Of a stretch of 64,000 bases of DNA, positions 9,373 through 17,881 are shown piece by piece. A model generated the notes under the pieces. It did not search any database and had not been told where the DNA came from. It was given only the letters and a program-made list of their open reading frames with translations. The stretch is taken from the NCBI RefSeq assembly GCF_017309955.1, contig NZ_CP021247.1, forward strand, positions 620,001 through 684,000, given 5' to 3'. Each line of letters starts with the position of its first letter. Positions within the stretch are counted from its first letter, which is position 1. The position numbers and the translations under genes were made by a program. The DNA is from Novosphingobium sp. KA1 (GTDB taxonomy: Bacteria; Pseudomonadota; Alphaproteobacteria; Sphingomonadales; Sphingomonadaceae).

Positions 9373-9837
9373 TCAAAGCGCGAGGAACCATCCCGCCCAC
9401 TCGGCAATCTTCCCGGCGCGCCCCTGCGGCATCCATTCGGGCAAGCCGTCCAGCGGAAACACTCCGACCTCGACGATCTCCCGCCCATCGGCCCTGGGCT
9501 GCCCCGAAAATCGCCCGGCAACGATGTTCACGCGGTTGCAGGCACCGTGGAGATCTTCCTCGACGAATTGCAGCAGGCGCGCCTGCGTCAGTTCGCAGCC
9601 GGTCTCTTCGGCAAATTCGCGCAGGCCCGCCGCAAGCGGGTCCTCACCCCGGTTGAGGCCGCCGCCCGGCGCCATCCACTTGCCCGACCCGTAGGAATGG
9701 CGCAGCAGCAGCACCCGGTCCTGCCCATCGAGTGCCAGCACTTGGACGCCTTCGAGCCGCGAGCGCCGGAACCGCCAGACCGTGACCCTGACCCGGTGGG
9801 CAAGGCGGTACAGTGCGCGATGCCACCGTGCCGGCAA
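9373..9837 (-). CDS. NUDIX hydrolase
   Basis: A 154-residue protein with a complete Nudix box (G-x5-E-x7-RE-x-x-EE-x-G) at about residues 58-80, including REFAEETG. The family hydrolyses nucleoside-diphosphate-linked compounds; the exact substrate is unknown. It is second in a two-gene minus-strand operon, its start lying 5 bases after the pgl stop. It converges on dinB with 20 bases between the stops. The N-terminus is Arg-rich. Confidence 0.88.
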   Translation of the reverse strand: MPARWHRALYRLAHRVRVTVWRFRRSRLEGVQVLALDGQDRVLLLRHSYGSGKWMAPGGGLNRGEDPLAAGLREFAEETGCELTQARLLQFVEEDLHGACNRVNIVAGRFSGQPRADGREIVEVGVFPLDGLPEWMPQGRAGKIAEWAGWFLAL

Positions 9838-9842
9838 CAGGC

Positions 9843-10463
9843 TCAGCAGAAGCAGGTGACCTTGTGCCGCGCCGCCGCCAGCAGGCGGGCGACGGGAAGA
9901 TCATGCTCACCCTTCACCGCCGCCTCGAAGATCGCGCGCTTGTCGTCGCCGCGGATCACGAAAACGATCTCGTCGCTGTCGGTCAGCGCCGGAATGGTCA
10001 GGCTGAGACGGTCGAACGGCGCCTCGGGCGGCAGCGGATCGGGAGTGAGATGCCGCACCGGATGGGGATCGCCGGGCTGCGGGTTGGTGTTCGGAAACAG
10101 CGAGGCGATATGGCCATCACCGCCCATGCCCAGCCAGGCGATCGCGAAATGGGGAGGACGGGCATCTTCGGTGAGCGGGACGATACGCGCGCCCACCGGT
10201 TCGAGACGGGCCCGGATCTTGCCGACGTTGCTGGCGGGGTGATCTTCCTCGACGATGCGATCGTCGCCCGGCCAGACCGCGATGCGGTGCCAGGGCAGAT
10301 CCTCCTGCGCGAGGATATCGAAGATCGGAAACGGGGTCGAACCACCGGGAACGGTGATCGCGATATCGTCCGCGCTGGTGGCGAGTGCGGCCTTCAGACG
10401 CTCGGCGAACCACTGGGCGATCGCCGCATTGTCGGCGTTTTCGATGATTTCTAGCTTGGGCAT
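9843..10463 (-). CDS. pgl: 6-phosphogluconolactonase
   Basis: A 206-residue DevB/SOL-type lactonase of the oxidative pentose phosphate or Entner-Doudoroff route. It contains the VPGGSTP motif, the VWPGDDRIVEEDHPASN segment and the LGMGGDGHIASLFPN motif of the family. The ATG at 10463 follows a GGAGGG site (CTCCCTCCATG on the coding strand). Slightly short for the family (about 220-240). No zwf or edd is adjacent; the only partner is the downstream nudix gene. Confidence 0.9.
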   Translation of the reverse strand: MPKLEIIENADNAAIAQWFAERLKAALATSADDIAITVPGGSTPFPIFDILAQEDLPWHRIAVWPGDDRIVEEDHPASNVGKIRARLEPVGARIVPLTEDARPPHFAIAWLGMGGDGHIASLFPNTNPQPGDPHPVRHLTPDPLPPEAPFDRLSLTIPALTDSDEIVFVIRGDDKRAIFEAAVKGEHDLPVARLLAAARHKVTCFC

Positions 10464-10515
10464 GGAGGGAGCAATAGCACTCCCCCCATGTCCGTTGCCA
10501 GTCTCAAGCAATGGA

Positions 10516-10974
10516 TCAGGCGATGATTTCGCGCAGGAACCAGGCGCGCTGTTCGGCCTGGTCGGTCCAATCGTCGATGATGCCGTCAGTGGCATTGTCG
10601 CCCGCTTCGCCCGCCAGTTCCTTGGTCGCCTTCAGCGTGGCGACATAGGCGGTGTTGTCCTCGAACAGGGCCTTGACCATGGCCGCCGCGTCCAGCGAGG
10701 TGTCATCCTCATCCTTGATCGTGGTCTTGGCGCCGATCGAACCGATAGAGGTCAGCGTCTTGCCGCCCAGCTTGCGCACGCGCTCGGCGATCAGGTCGGT
10801 CAGACCGAAGATCTCGGTGGCCTGCGCATCGAACAGCAAGTGCAGATCGTGGAACTGCGGCCCCCGGACGTGCCAATGGAAATTCTTGGTCTTCACGTAG
10901 AGCGCAAAAGTATCGGCCAGCAGCCCATTGAGGCTGTCGATCAACGCGGCTTTCGAATTGTCCTTGGAAGTCAT
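10516..10974 (-). CDS. dps: Dps-family DNA-protecting ferritin
   Basis: A 152-residue ferritin-like protein that oxidises and stores iron and can coat DNA under stress. It has the Dps signature KNFHWHVRGPQFHDLHLLFD followed by AQATEIFGLTDLIAERVR, giving the intersubunit ferroxidase His and Asp/Glu residues. The ATG at 10974 is supported by the motif spacing. An EcfG-like promoter lies upstream, consistent with general-stress control in alphaproteobacteria. Confidence 0.93.
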   Translation of the reverse strand: MTSKDNSKAALIDSLNGLLADTFALYVKTKNFHWHVRGPQFHDLHLLFDAQATEIFGLTDLIAERVRKLGGKTLTSIGSIGAKTTIKDEDDTSLDAAAMVKALFEDNTAYVATLKATKELAGEAGDNATDGIIDDWTDQAEQRAWFLREIIA

Positions 10975-11021
10975 GCCTTGTTTCCCTCGATTGGTCCGTC
11001 GTGGAAGTTTCTAGATAGGTG

Positions 11022-11046
11022 AACGCTTGAATTGAAGTCCGGTTCA
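11022..11046 (-). promoter_or_regulatory. Possible EcfG-type promoter of dps
   Basis: On the coding (minus) strand TGAAC is followed by 16 bases and CGTT, against a consensus of GGAAC-N16/17-CGTT. This matches 4 of 5 in the -35 and all of the -10. It lies about 48 bases before the dps ATG. Confidence 0.4.
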
Positions 11047-11061
11047 CGTGCGAATTTTCGA

Positions 11062-11619
11062 TCACACAAGTGAGAATTCCCGAAGAAACAGTATGATCGC
11101 GGCAAGCAACAGCCCTCCGCCGAACACGCGGCGGGCCCAGCGCACCATGCGCCACTCCAGCACTTGCGGCGCGCCCCAGGCCAGCCCGGCAAGAACCCCG
11201 CCGCCCAGCGCGCCGCCCGCCGCAGCGGCAGCGGGACCGGCCAGCCCGACGCCGAGCCCCAGGATCAGAAACCGCGCGGCGTCGGTCAGTTCCTGCGCAA
11301 AAAGCACAAGCATCAGTGCGCCGAGCGAATTGGTCGGCTCCCTCGGGCTGCGCCGGGGCACCAGCAGCAAGAGTTCCCCGCCGGCCAGCGCCAACGCCAG
11401 ACCGGCAAAGATCGCCCGCGCCGGCGGCGGCAGCGTAGCCAGCAGCAGGCTTGCCGCCCAGCCTGCCAGCCCGGCGGTCACCACCGCGCAGGCCTGCGCG
11501 ACCAGCAGGACGCCGGGCCTCGGCCCCTGCCGCCGGACCAGCCCCGCCACGGTCGCCTGATCGCGGGAACCGAAACCCGCGAGCAGAACCGCAATCCACG
11601 TCAGGTAAAAGGCAGACAT
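11062..11619 (-). CDS. Small multi-pass membrane protein, possibly Gdt1/TMEM165-like
   Basis: A 185-residue, very Ala/Leu/Gly-rich protein with five or six predicted membrane helices. Two loosely repeated halves carry GFGSRDQATV near residue 15 and FAQELTDAARF near residue 110. These positions resemble the paired E-x-G-D-(K/R)-(T/S) motifs of the Gdt1 cation-transporter family, but neither is intact, so this link is a guess. It is upstream of dps on the same strand, separated by 87 bases. Function unknown. Confidence 0.6.
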   Translation of the reverse strand: MSAFYLTWIAVLLAGFGSRDQATVAGLVRRQGPRPGVLLVAQACAVVTAGLAGWAASLLLATLPPPARAIFAGLALALAGGELLLLVPRRSPREPTNSLGALMLVLFAQELTDAARFLILGLGVGLAGPAAAAAGGALGGGVLAGLAWGAPQVLEWRMVRWARRVFGGGLLLAAIILFLREFSLV

Positions 11620-11690
11620 CGACCCCGCGCCAAAATCCCATGAGAGGGCAGCACTTTAGGCGAACCCCGCGATGCTGTCGCCCCTCATGC

Positions 11691-12146
11691 TCACTTGCTG
11701 TCGGCGCGGGAGATCAAGGCATCGAGCGCCGCCCGGCCCTGCCTCAGTTCCGGCAGGATCTTGCTCAGTTCGTGCCGGGTGATCCGCTTGCCGCCCTCGC
11801 TGTCCACCGCCTGAGCCTCGACCAGCCGGTGCAGCGCTTCGACAAGCGCCAAAATCGGATCCACCCCGGTCATGCGCTCGGGCAGGCCGACCGCGCGCGA
11901 CTGTGCCAGATGGAGACAGCGATCGATCGCACCGGGGCCGAACTGGCGCTCGATCGTCAGCAGCAGCAACGGGTCGAGGCTGGTGGCCTCGGTCTTGGCG
12001 TTACGGATCGTGCCGGCGGAGCAACCCAGCCGCTCGGCCAGTTGCCGGTCATTGAAACTCAGGCTCTTTTGCAGCTGCCGAAGGATCGCGGAGACCGCCT
12101 TGCGGTATTCTTCACTGGTCGGAGCGCCGGTTCGGTTGGCTGTCAT
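11691..12146 (-). CDS. Helix-turn-helix DNA-binding protein, function unknown
   Basis: A 151-residue protein. An N-terminal Cro/XRE-like helix-turn-helix is visible in LSFNDRQLAERLGCSAGTIRNAKTEAT (about residues 30-55), followed by a helical region without a recognised domain. The start is either the ATG at 12146 or two codons earlier at 12152. It is oriented away from the divergent L,D-transpeptidase-like gene, which shares its promoter region (12147-12250). It may regulate either itself or that neighbour; the targets are unknown. Confidence 0.65.
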   Translation of the reverse strand: MTANRTGAPTSEEYRKAVSAILRQLQKSLSFNDRQLAERLGCSAGTIRNAKTEATSLDPLLLLTIERQFGPGAIDRCLHLAQSRAVGLPERMTGVDPILALVEALHRLVEAQAVDSEGGKRITRHELSKILPELRQGRAALDALISRADSK

Positions 12147-12250
12147 GCGCAAAGCTTTCGTGGCGATGAACGCGAATTCAGCACGTTGTGACGATTCATG
12201 CGATTCTCCCCAAGACCTTGTCGACTGATTTGTCCTAATGGGGCGAGGAT

Positions 12251-12952
12251 ATGAATTTCAGCCGACGTAACTTCATCGTTGCCGCGACGGCGTTCGCGGC
12301 GAGTTCCACCACTGCGGCCAGCGCGATTTCCTCCTCGCCCTTCGGCGTGGGCGGCGTGCTGCCCGATCTGCCGCGGGCTCCCCTGCCCGGCGCGATTGCC
12401 GGCGGATCCGCCGTGCTGCCGGCCATGCCCGCCGTCCGCGCGGGCGTTGCCCCTGCGCTGTTCGACGCGGCCATGGCCGCGCTCGACAAGCACGGCGGCC
12501 GGGTCATGCGGGACCGAATCGGCATTGTCGACTTCTCGGCCTCGTCATCGGACCCGCGCCTCCATCTTGTCGACCTTGTCGGCGGGACGACTTCGACGCT
12601 GCATGTCGCCCACGGCAGCGGCTCGGATCCGAATCACACCGGATGGCTTCAACGCTTCTCGAACAGTCCTGGTTCCAACGCCACCAGCGAAGGTGCCTAC
12701 CTGACCTCGGACTACTACTTCGGGCGCCACGGCCGATCGCAGCGCCTGATCGGACTGGACGCGACCAACAACAACGCGCTCGACCGCGCCATCGTCATTC
12801 ACGGCGCCTGGTACGCCGAGCCCTCGATGATCGCGGTGCACGGCAAGCTCGGCCGCAGCCAGGGCTGCCTCGCGGTGGGCGACAGCCTGCTTAACCGCGC
12901 CTTCGATCATCTCGGCTCGGGCCGCCTGATCTACGCGGCCAAGGTCGCCTGA
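12251..12952 (+). CDS. Exported murein L,D-transpeptidase-like (YkuD-related) protein
   Basis: A 233-residue protein with an N-terminal Tat-like signal (SRRNFIVAATAFAAS). The C-terminal domain shows IVIHGAWYAEP and GKLGRSQGCLAV at about residues 180-206, which match the His and Ser-x-Gly-Cys catalytic pattern of L,D-transpeptidases (the cysteine near residue 203). Likely acts on peptidoglycan cross-links in the periplasm. It stands alone and ends in a terminator shared with the convergent HAD gene. Confidence 0.78.
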   Translation: MNFSRRNFIVAATAFAASSTTAASAISSSPFGVGGVLPDLPRAPLPGAIAGGSAVLPAMPAVRAGVAPALFDAAMAALDKHGGRVMRDRIGIVDFSASSSDPRLHLVDLVGGTTSTLHVAHGSGSDPNHTGWLQRFSNSPGSNATSEGAYLTSDYYFGRHGRSQRLIGLDATNNNALDRAIVIHGAWYAEPSMIAVHGKLGRSQGCLAVGDSLLNRAFDHLGSGRLIYAAKVA

Positions 12953-12956
12953 AACG

Positions 12957-12982
12957 AAAGGGGCCGGTTTCCCGGCCCCTTT
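12957..12982. terminator. Bidirectional intrinsic terminator
   Basis: An 11-bp stem (AAAGGGGCCGG / CCGGCCCCTTT) with a 4-base loop lies between convergent stops at 12952 and 12990. A-rich and T-rich feet occur on both sides. Confidence 0.82.
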
Positions 12983-12989
12983 CCCTCGA

Positions 12990-13736
12990 TCACTTCTGGC
13001 ACACGACGATAGCATCGATCACGTTGAGCGTATCAGCGGGATCGCGCACGCAGATCGTGTCGAGCCCCATGGCCTTGGCCGGATAGTCGTTGCCGCCCGG
13101 GAAGATGGCGTCACCGATGAACAGCATCTCTGCGTGCGCAAAATTGCCGCGCTCGGACAGGCGCTGCAGGCCCCAGGCCTTGTCGACCCCCGGCTGGGTG
13201 ACATCGACAGAAGTCGCGCCGCCGAGATTGACCGAAACGCCGGGCAACCGCTTCATCAGGTCGGCCTGGATCACCTTGCGCTTGGCAAAGTCCGGATCCC
13301 AGACTTCCTTGGCCTCGAGCGGGGCTTCCTGGCCCAGTGCCGAAAACGTGATCTGACTGCCGCGATCCTCGATCCGCTCACCCCAGGTTTCCTCGGGCGT
13401 GAAACCGGTCGCCGCGAGCGCGGCGTCAAAGGCGTCCAGAATCTCGCGCTTCTGCGCATCGCTGAACAGTTCAGCATAGACCGCATTCCAGCCGCCTTCA
13501 CCGTGCAGGTAGAGCTTGGCACCGCTGGTCGGCATCAGCCACAGGCGCGAGAGATCGGCATGGGCGGGCAGGCGGCTGGCCACCTGCTTGTCGAACTGTG
13601 GCCAGTCCCCTCCCGAGATCACCGCGACATCGGCCACCGTGAGCAGCCGGGCCATCGCCTCGGCCATCTCATCGGTAAGCGGCTGCTTGCTCTTGGCCAG
13701 CGTACCGTCGAGATCGAAGGCAACGAGTTTCTTCAT
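12990..13736 (-). CDS. HAD-IIB family hydrolase, phosphomannomutase-like
   Basis: A 248-residue HAD protein. The nucleophile motif FDLDGTLAKSKQPL is at the N-terminus, followed by VAVISGGDWPQF, DRGSQITFSALGQEAPL, and the C-terminal motif FIGDAIFPGGNDYPA. This arrangement is that of the eukaryotic-type phosphomannomutase branch of HAD-IIB. Mutase (Man-6-P to Man-1-P) versus simple phosphatase activity cannot be told from sequence. It lies 135 bases downstream of manC on the same strand, so a role in GDP-mannose supply is a fair inference. Confidence 0.8.
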   Translation of the reverse strand: MKKLVAFDLDGTLAKSKQPLTDEMAEAMARLLTVADVAVISGGDWPQFDKQVASRLPAHADLSRLWLMPTSGAKLYLHGEGGWNAVYAELFSDAQKREILDAFDAALAATGFTPEETWGERIEDRGSQITFSALGQEAPLEAKEVWDPDFAKRKVIQADLMKRLPGVSVNLGGATSVDVTQPGVDKAWGLQRLSERGNFAHAEMLFIGDAIFPGGNDYPAKAMGLDTICVRDPADTLNVIDAIVVCQK

Positions 13737-13871
13737 TCCGGCAATTCCCTGCGAGTAGGTGCAACTTGGTGCGCGCCCCTGCCATCGACCGCGCGAATTG
13801 GAAATCCCCCAAGGCCGATTCCGATCCGAAACTGGACTGGAAACATGGCAATCCGGGGACAAGACAGCGCC

Positions 13872-14918
13872 TTACTGATTTACGGCCCCGTTCAGCTTTC
13901 CGACCTTCTGCACGCCTTCGGCCGTGGTGACCAGCACCTCGTTGCCGTCCACCACGACAATGACGTTGTCGAGCCCGATCACCGAGACGCGCGGCCCGTC
14001 GCTGTCGACCAGCACATTGCGGCAATCGACCAGTTCCGCCTCGCCGCTGCCGCGCACCGAATTGCCGCTCTCGTCGCGTTCGAGCGCATCGTGCAGCGCC
14101 TGCCAGTTGCCGATGTCGGACCAGTCCATGTCGGCCGGCACCATCGCCGCGCGGCTGGTGTTTTCCATCACCGCATAGTCCACCGAATCGCTCGGCACTG
14201 CGGCAAAAGTCGCCGCATCGGGGTGGAAGCGATGGCCGTCGGCCACCCCCTTCTCGACCGCCTCGCGCACCTTGGCGGCAATTTCGGGGCGATGGGCAGA
14301 AAGCTCGGCCATGAAGTCGCCCACACGGAAGGCAAAGATGCCGCCGTTCCAGGCATAACCGCCATCGGCCAGGAAGCCCTTCGCCCGCTCAAGGTCCGGC
14401 TTCTCGACGAACTGGGCGGTGCGATAACCCGGCGTGCCGGCGATGGCCTCGCCGCGCTTGAGATAGCCGAAGCCGGTCTCGGGCGCGGTGGCCTCGATGC
14501 CGAAGGACACCAGCCAGCCCTCGCTCGCCAGCGCCGCGGCAGCGCCGGCAGCCTCGGCAAAAACGTCGGGGCGGCCGATGTGGTGGTCGCTCGGGCAGAC
14601 CAGCATCACCGCATCGTCCGGCAGGCGGCAGGCAGCCAGCGCAATGGCGGCGGCCGTGTTGCGCGCGGCCGGCTCGACGATCACCGTGGCGCCGGGGGCA
14701 CCCGAAAGCTGCGCCTCGACGTGATCGAGATGCCTGGTCCCCGTCACCACCACCGGCGCCGAAAAACCAAGGTCCGCCGGGCAGCGCGCAAGGCTCGCCT
14801 CGAACAGCGTGGTATCACCAACCAGCGGCAGGAACGGCTTGGGCATGGCCGCACGGCTGCGCGGCCAGAGCCGCGTGCCACTGCCGCCACAGAGAATGAC
14901 CGGGACTATCTGAGGCAT
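13872..14918 (-). CDS. manC: Mannose-1-phosphate guanylyltransferase
   Basis: A 348-residue nucleotidyltransferase making GDP-mannose from Man-1-P and GTP. It has the pyrophosphorylase signature CGGSGTRLWPRSR followed by MPKPFL, PAARNTAAAIALAA, CPSDHHI, and FVEKPDLERA. It is the short form, without the C-terminal phosphomannose isomerase domain of about 470-residue bifunctional enzymes. It is divergent from otsB and precedes the phosphomannomutase-like gene. The product feeds glycan synthesis, plausibly the EPS made by genes further along the window. Confidence 0.9.
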   Translation of the reverse strand: MPQIVPVILCGGSGTRLWPRSRAAMPKPFLPLVGDTTLFEASLARCPADLGFSAPVVVTGTRHLDHVEAQLSGAPGATVIVEPAARNTAAAIALAACRLPDDAVMLVCPSDHHIGRPDVFAEAAGAAAALASEGWLVSFGIEATAPETGFGYLKRGEAIAGTPGYRTAQFVEKPDLERAKGFLADGGYAWNGGIFAFRVGDFMAELSAHRPEIAAKVREAVEKGVADGHRFHPDAATFAAVPSDSVDYAVMENTSRAAMVPADMDWSDIGNWQALHDALERDESGNSVRGSGEAELVDCRNVLVDSDGPRVSVIGLDNVIVVVDGNEVLVTTAEGVQKVGKLNGAVNQ

Positions 14919-15038
14919 GAAATGTCAGAAACTCGATTAAATGGATACTGTGAAGCAGCACCGTTGATAGCCGTTCGACTTCATGTTGCAATCGCGAATT
15001 GGCATCACGGCCTCCACTCGCCGCACGCAGATGTAAAC

Positions 15039-15063
15039 GGAACATATTCCTGTTCAACGCGTT
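15039..15063 (+). promoter_or_regulatory. EcfG-type general stress promoter upstream of otsB
   Basis: GGAAC at 15039-15043, a 16-base spacer, and CGTT at 15060-15063 match perfectly the alphaproteobacterial EcfG consensus. It lies 92 bases before the otsB ATG, in the manC-otsB divergent region (14919-15154). Confidence 0.62.
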
Positions 15064-15154
15064 GCTTGCGGATGCACTGCCTTTCCCATGCCCCGCCTCA
15101 CATCCTCCCGGCAAAGGGTGGCCTTCGCCGCTGCAACGTGACAGAGTAAACGCA

Positions 15155-15982
15155 ATGACCGGCCCGAGAGACCCCATCCCTCCGGCGGAACATGGCGCAA
15201 ACCTGCGCGATCTCCCGCCCCCGCCCCCCTTGCGCCTTGCGCCCGGCGAGCAAGGCGCAAGCACGACGCCTCCACCTGCCCTGTTTCTCGATTTCGACGG
15301 AACCCTAGTCGACATCGCCGACCACCCCGATGCCGTCATCGTCCCGCCCGACCTGCCTGCCGTGCTGGCCACCATCGCCGCGCGGCTCGGCGGCAGGCTG
15401 GCCATCGTCACCGGGCGCTCGATCGCCGCCCTCGAAGCACTGCTCGGCCCGTTGAGTGTCTCGGTGGCCGGCTCCCATGGCGGCGAATTCAGGCCTGCGG
15501 GCGAAGCCACTCTGGCACTTGCCGACCCGCTGCCCGCTTCCGCAGTCCAGCGCCTGGAGGCCTTCGCGCAAGACAACGGCGGGCTGCTGGTTGAGCCCAA
15601 GCCCTACTCGATCGCCGTTCATTACCGCCATCACCCCGAGGCTCGCGACCGCCTTCTTGCCCTTGCCGGCGACATCAGCGCGGACCTGAACCTCAGGCTG
15701 AAGCATGGCAAGCGCGTCATCGAGTTGGCCATGCCGGGCTCCGACAAGGGCAGCGCCGTCACCCGCTTCATGCAGACCGCCCCCTTCGCGGGATCGCAAG
15801 CCCTGTTTTTCGGCGACGACGTGACCGACGAGGACGCCTTCAGCGCGATCACCCGGTGCGGTGGCAGCGGCGTGCTGGTTGGCCCGATGCGGCCGACCGC
15901 CGCACACTGGCGCCTTGATGGCGTCGCCTCCGTCCACCACTGGCTCGCATCCGTCCTGACCAAGGAGACACCTCCGGCATGA
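15155..15982 (+). CDS. otsB: Trehalose-6-phosphate phosphatase
   Basis: A 275-residue HAD phosphatase releasing trehalose from trehalose-6-phosphate. The DxDGT nucleophile motif appears as FLDFDGTLVDIADHPD near residue 46, followed by AIVTGRS and the C-terminal FFGDDVTDEDAF. The ATG at 15155 is chosen over an in-frame start at 14999, because the EcfG promoter and its RNA start lie in between. The stop overlaps the start of the GH15 gene by four bases (ATGA). Confidence 0.92.
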   Translation: MTGPRDPIPPAEHGANLRDLPPPPPLRLAPGEQGASTTPPPALFLDFDGTLVDIADHPDAVIVPPDLPAVLATIAARLGGRLAIVTGRSIAALEALLGPLSVSVAGSHGGEFRPAGEATLALADPLPASAVQRLEAFAQDNGGLLVEPKPYSIAVHYRHHPEARDRLLALAGDISADLNLRLKHGKRVIELAMPGSDKGSAVTRFMQTAPFAGSQALFFGDDVTDEDAFSAITRCGGSGVLVGPMRPTAAHWRLDGVASVHHWLASVLTKETPPA

Positions 15983-17793
15983 GCACGCTCGAACTCTGGC
16001 CCATCGGCAACTGTCAGGTCTCCGGCCTCATCGACGAAGCCGGCGCGCTTGTCTGGGGCTGCGTCCCCCGCGTCGACGGCGACCCCACGTTCTGCGCGCT
16101 GATGCGCGGTCCCGAGGGGCAGGACGGCGGCACCTGGCGGTTCGAACTCGAAAACCAGGTGGCCGTGCACCAGGGCTACCTGCGTAACACCCCGATCCTC
16201 GTCACCCGGCTGGAGGACGCGACCGGCGGGGCGGTCGACGTCTACGATTTCTGCCCGCGCTACGAAAGGCTTGGCCGAACCTATCGCCCCGTTGCCTTCG
16301 CCCGGATCGTGCGACCGGTATCGGGAACGCCGCGCATCCGCTGCGTGCTGACGCCGATGAGCGGTTACGGCTCGCAGTTGGCACCGATCACGCGCGGCTC
16401 CAATCACATCCGCTACCTAGTCGAGCGCAATACCCTGCGCCTGACGACCAATGCCCCGGTCGGCTACATCCTCGACGAGCGTTTCTTCCGGCTCGAATCC
16501 GCCCTGCATTTCTTCCTCGGCCCGGACGAGCCCTTCGACGGCGAGGTCGAGCGCCAGCTCGAGACGATGCTCAACCACACCGGCAATTACTGGCGATTGT
16601 GGGTGCGCGGCCTTGCCACGCCGCTCGACTGGCAGGACGCGGTGATTCGCGCCGCGATCACCCTGAAGCTGTGCCAGCACGAGGAAACCGGCGCCATCGT
16701 CGCCGCGCTCACCACCTCGATCCCCGAGGCGCCGGGCAGCCAGCGCAACTGGGACTATCGCTACTGCTGGATCCGCGACGCCTACTACACTGTTCAGGCA
16801 CTCAATCACCTCGGCGCGCTGGACGTACTGGAGAAGTACCTCGCCTATTTGCGCAACATCGTCGACGATGCGGAAGGCGGCGCGATCCAGCCGCTCTATG
16901 CCGTCAGCGGCGCCCGCGAGATCATCGAGTGGGAAGCACCCGACCTGCCGGGCTACCGCGGCATGGGCCCGGTTCGCGTGGGCAATGCCGCCTACTACCA
17001 GGTGCAGAACGATTGCTACGGCCAGATCGTCCTGCCCGCGATCCAGGCCTTTTCCGACCAGCGCCTGCTGCGCATGGCCTCGGCCGAGGATTTTGCCGGG
17101 CTCGAGCAGGTCGGCGAACTGGCCTGGCAGATGCACGACCAGCCCGATGCAGGCCTGTGGGAACTGCGTACGCGCACGGCAGTCCATACTTATTCCAGCG
17201 TCATGAGCTGGGCGGCCTGCGACCGGCTTGCCAATGCCGCCGACCACCTGGGCCTGCACGAGCGCGCCGAACTCTGGCGCGAACGTGCGGACACGGTGCG
17301 CAAGCACATCGACACCGAGGCCTGGCACGAGGTCGAAGCGCCGGAATTCGAGGATCACGGTGCCGGCGGCCACTACGCCGCCACCTTCGGCGGCGAGCAA
17401 CTCGACGCGAGCCTGCTGCAGATGGTCGAATTGCGCTATGTCGCCGCCGACGATCCACGCTTCAAGGCGACCCTGGCCGCCGTACAGAAGGCACTGAGAC
17501 GCGGCGAACACATGCTGCGCTACGATAGCGAGGACGATTTCGGCCTGCCCGAGACGGCCTTCAACATCTGCACCTTCTGGCTGATCGAAGCCCTGCACCG
17601 TTCCGGGCAGGACGAGGAAGCGCGCCGATTGTTCCAGGCCATGCTGGCCCATCGCACCCGATCGGGCCTGCTGTCGGAGGACATGGATTTCGAGACCGGC
17701 GAACTGTGGGGGAACTTTCCGCAGACCTATTCGCTGGTGGGTATCATTAACTGTGCCGGGCAGCTGTCCCGGTCGTGGCGGGACTGGAGATGA
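15979..17793 (+). CDS. Glycoside hydrolase family 15 protein (glucoamylase/trehalase type)
   Basis: A 604-residue protein. An N-terminal beta-domain (about 1-220) is followed by an (alpha/alpha)6 barrel with the GH15 signature RNWDYRYCWIRDAYY near residue 255. The C-terminus has EDFGLPETAFNICTFWLIEAL, and SEDMDFETGELWGNFPQTYSLVG near the end contains a candidate catalytic acid. GH15 members of this bacterial type hydrolyse alpha-glucans or trehalose. Being sandwiched between otsB and otsA with a four-base overlap suggests turnover of trehalose or related glucosides. It has no signal peptide, so it is cytoplasmic. Confidence 0.88.
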   Translation: MSTLELWPIGNCQVSGLIDEAGALVWGCVPRVDGDPTFCALMRGPEGQDGGTWRFELENQVAVHQGYLRNTPILVTRLEDATGGAVDVYDFCPRYERLGRTYRPVAFARIVRPVSGTPRIRCVLTPMSGYGSQLAPITRGSNHIRYLVERNTLRLTTNAPVGYILDERFFRLESALHFFLGPDEPFDGEVERQLETMLNHTGNYWRLWVRGLATPLDWQDAVIRAAITLKLCQHEETGAIVAALTTSIPEAPGSQRNWDYRYCWIRDAYYTVQALNHLGALDVLEKYLAYLRNIVDDAEGGAIQPLYAVSGAREIIEWEAPDLPGYRGMGPVRVGNAAYYQVQNDCYGQIVLPAIQAFSDQRLLRMASAEDFAGLEQVGELAWQMHDQPDAGLWELRTRTAVHTYSSVMSWAACDRLANAADHLGLHERAELWRERADTVRKHIDTEAWHEVEAPEFEDHGAGGHYAATFGGEQLDASLLQMVELRYVAADDPRFKATLAAVQKALRRGEHMLRYDSEDDFGLPETAFNICTFWLIEALHRSGQDEEARRLFQAMLAHRTRSGLLSEDMDFETGELWGNFPQTYSLVGIINCAGQLSRSWRDWR

Positions 17794-17798
17794 ACGTC

Positions 17799-17830
17799 CC
17801 TTCGGGAAAGCATCAAGGCATTCCCGAAGG
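17799..17830 (+). other. Hairpin in the GH15-otsA spacer
   Basis: A 10-bp perfect stem (CCTTCGGGAA / TTCCCGAAGG) with a 12-base loop starts 6 bases after the GH15 stop. It has no U-run, so mRNA processing or attenuation is as likely as termination. Confidence 0.5.
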
Positions 17831-17881
17831 ACAACCGGTCCTGCAAAAGCGCGCCGGGAGGCGCGCGACAGGGGAATTTGA

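Noticed and set aside
13134..15149. Plus-strand frame of 671 codons opposite the HAD gene and manC
   Set aside because: Spans two real genes and an intergenic region; typical antisense frame in high-GC DNA.
14999..15154. Longer N-terminus for OtsB
   Set aside because: The extension is not conserved in character and contains the EcfG promoter.
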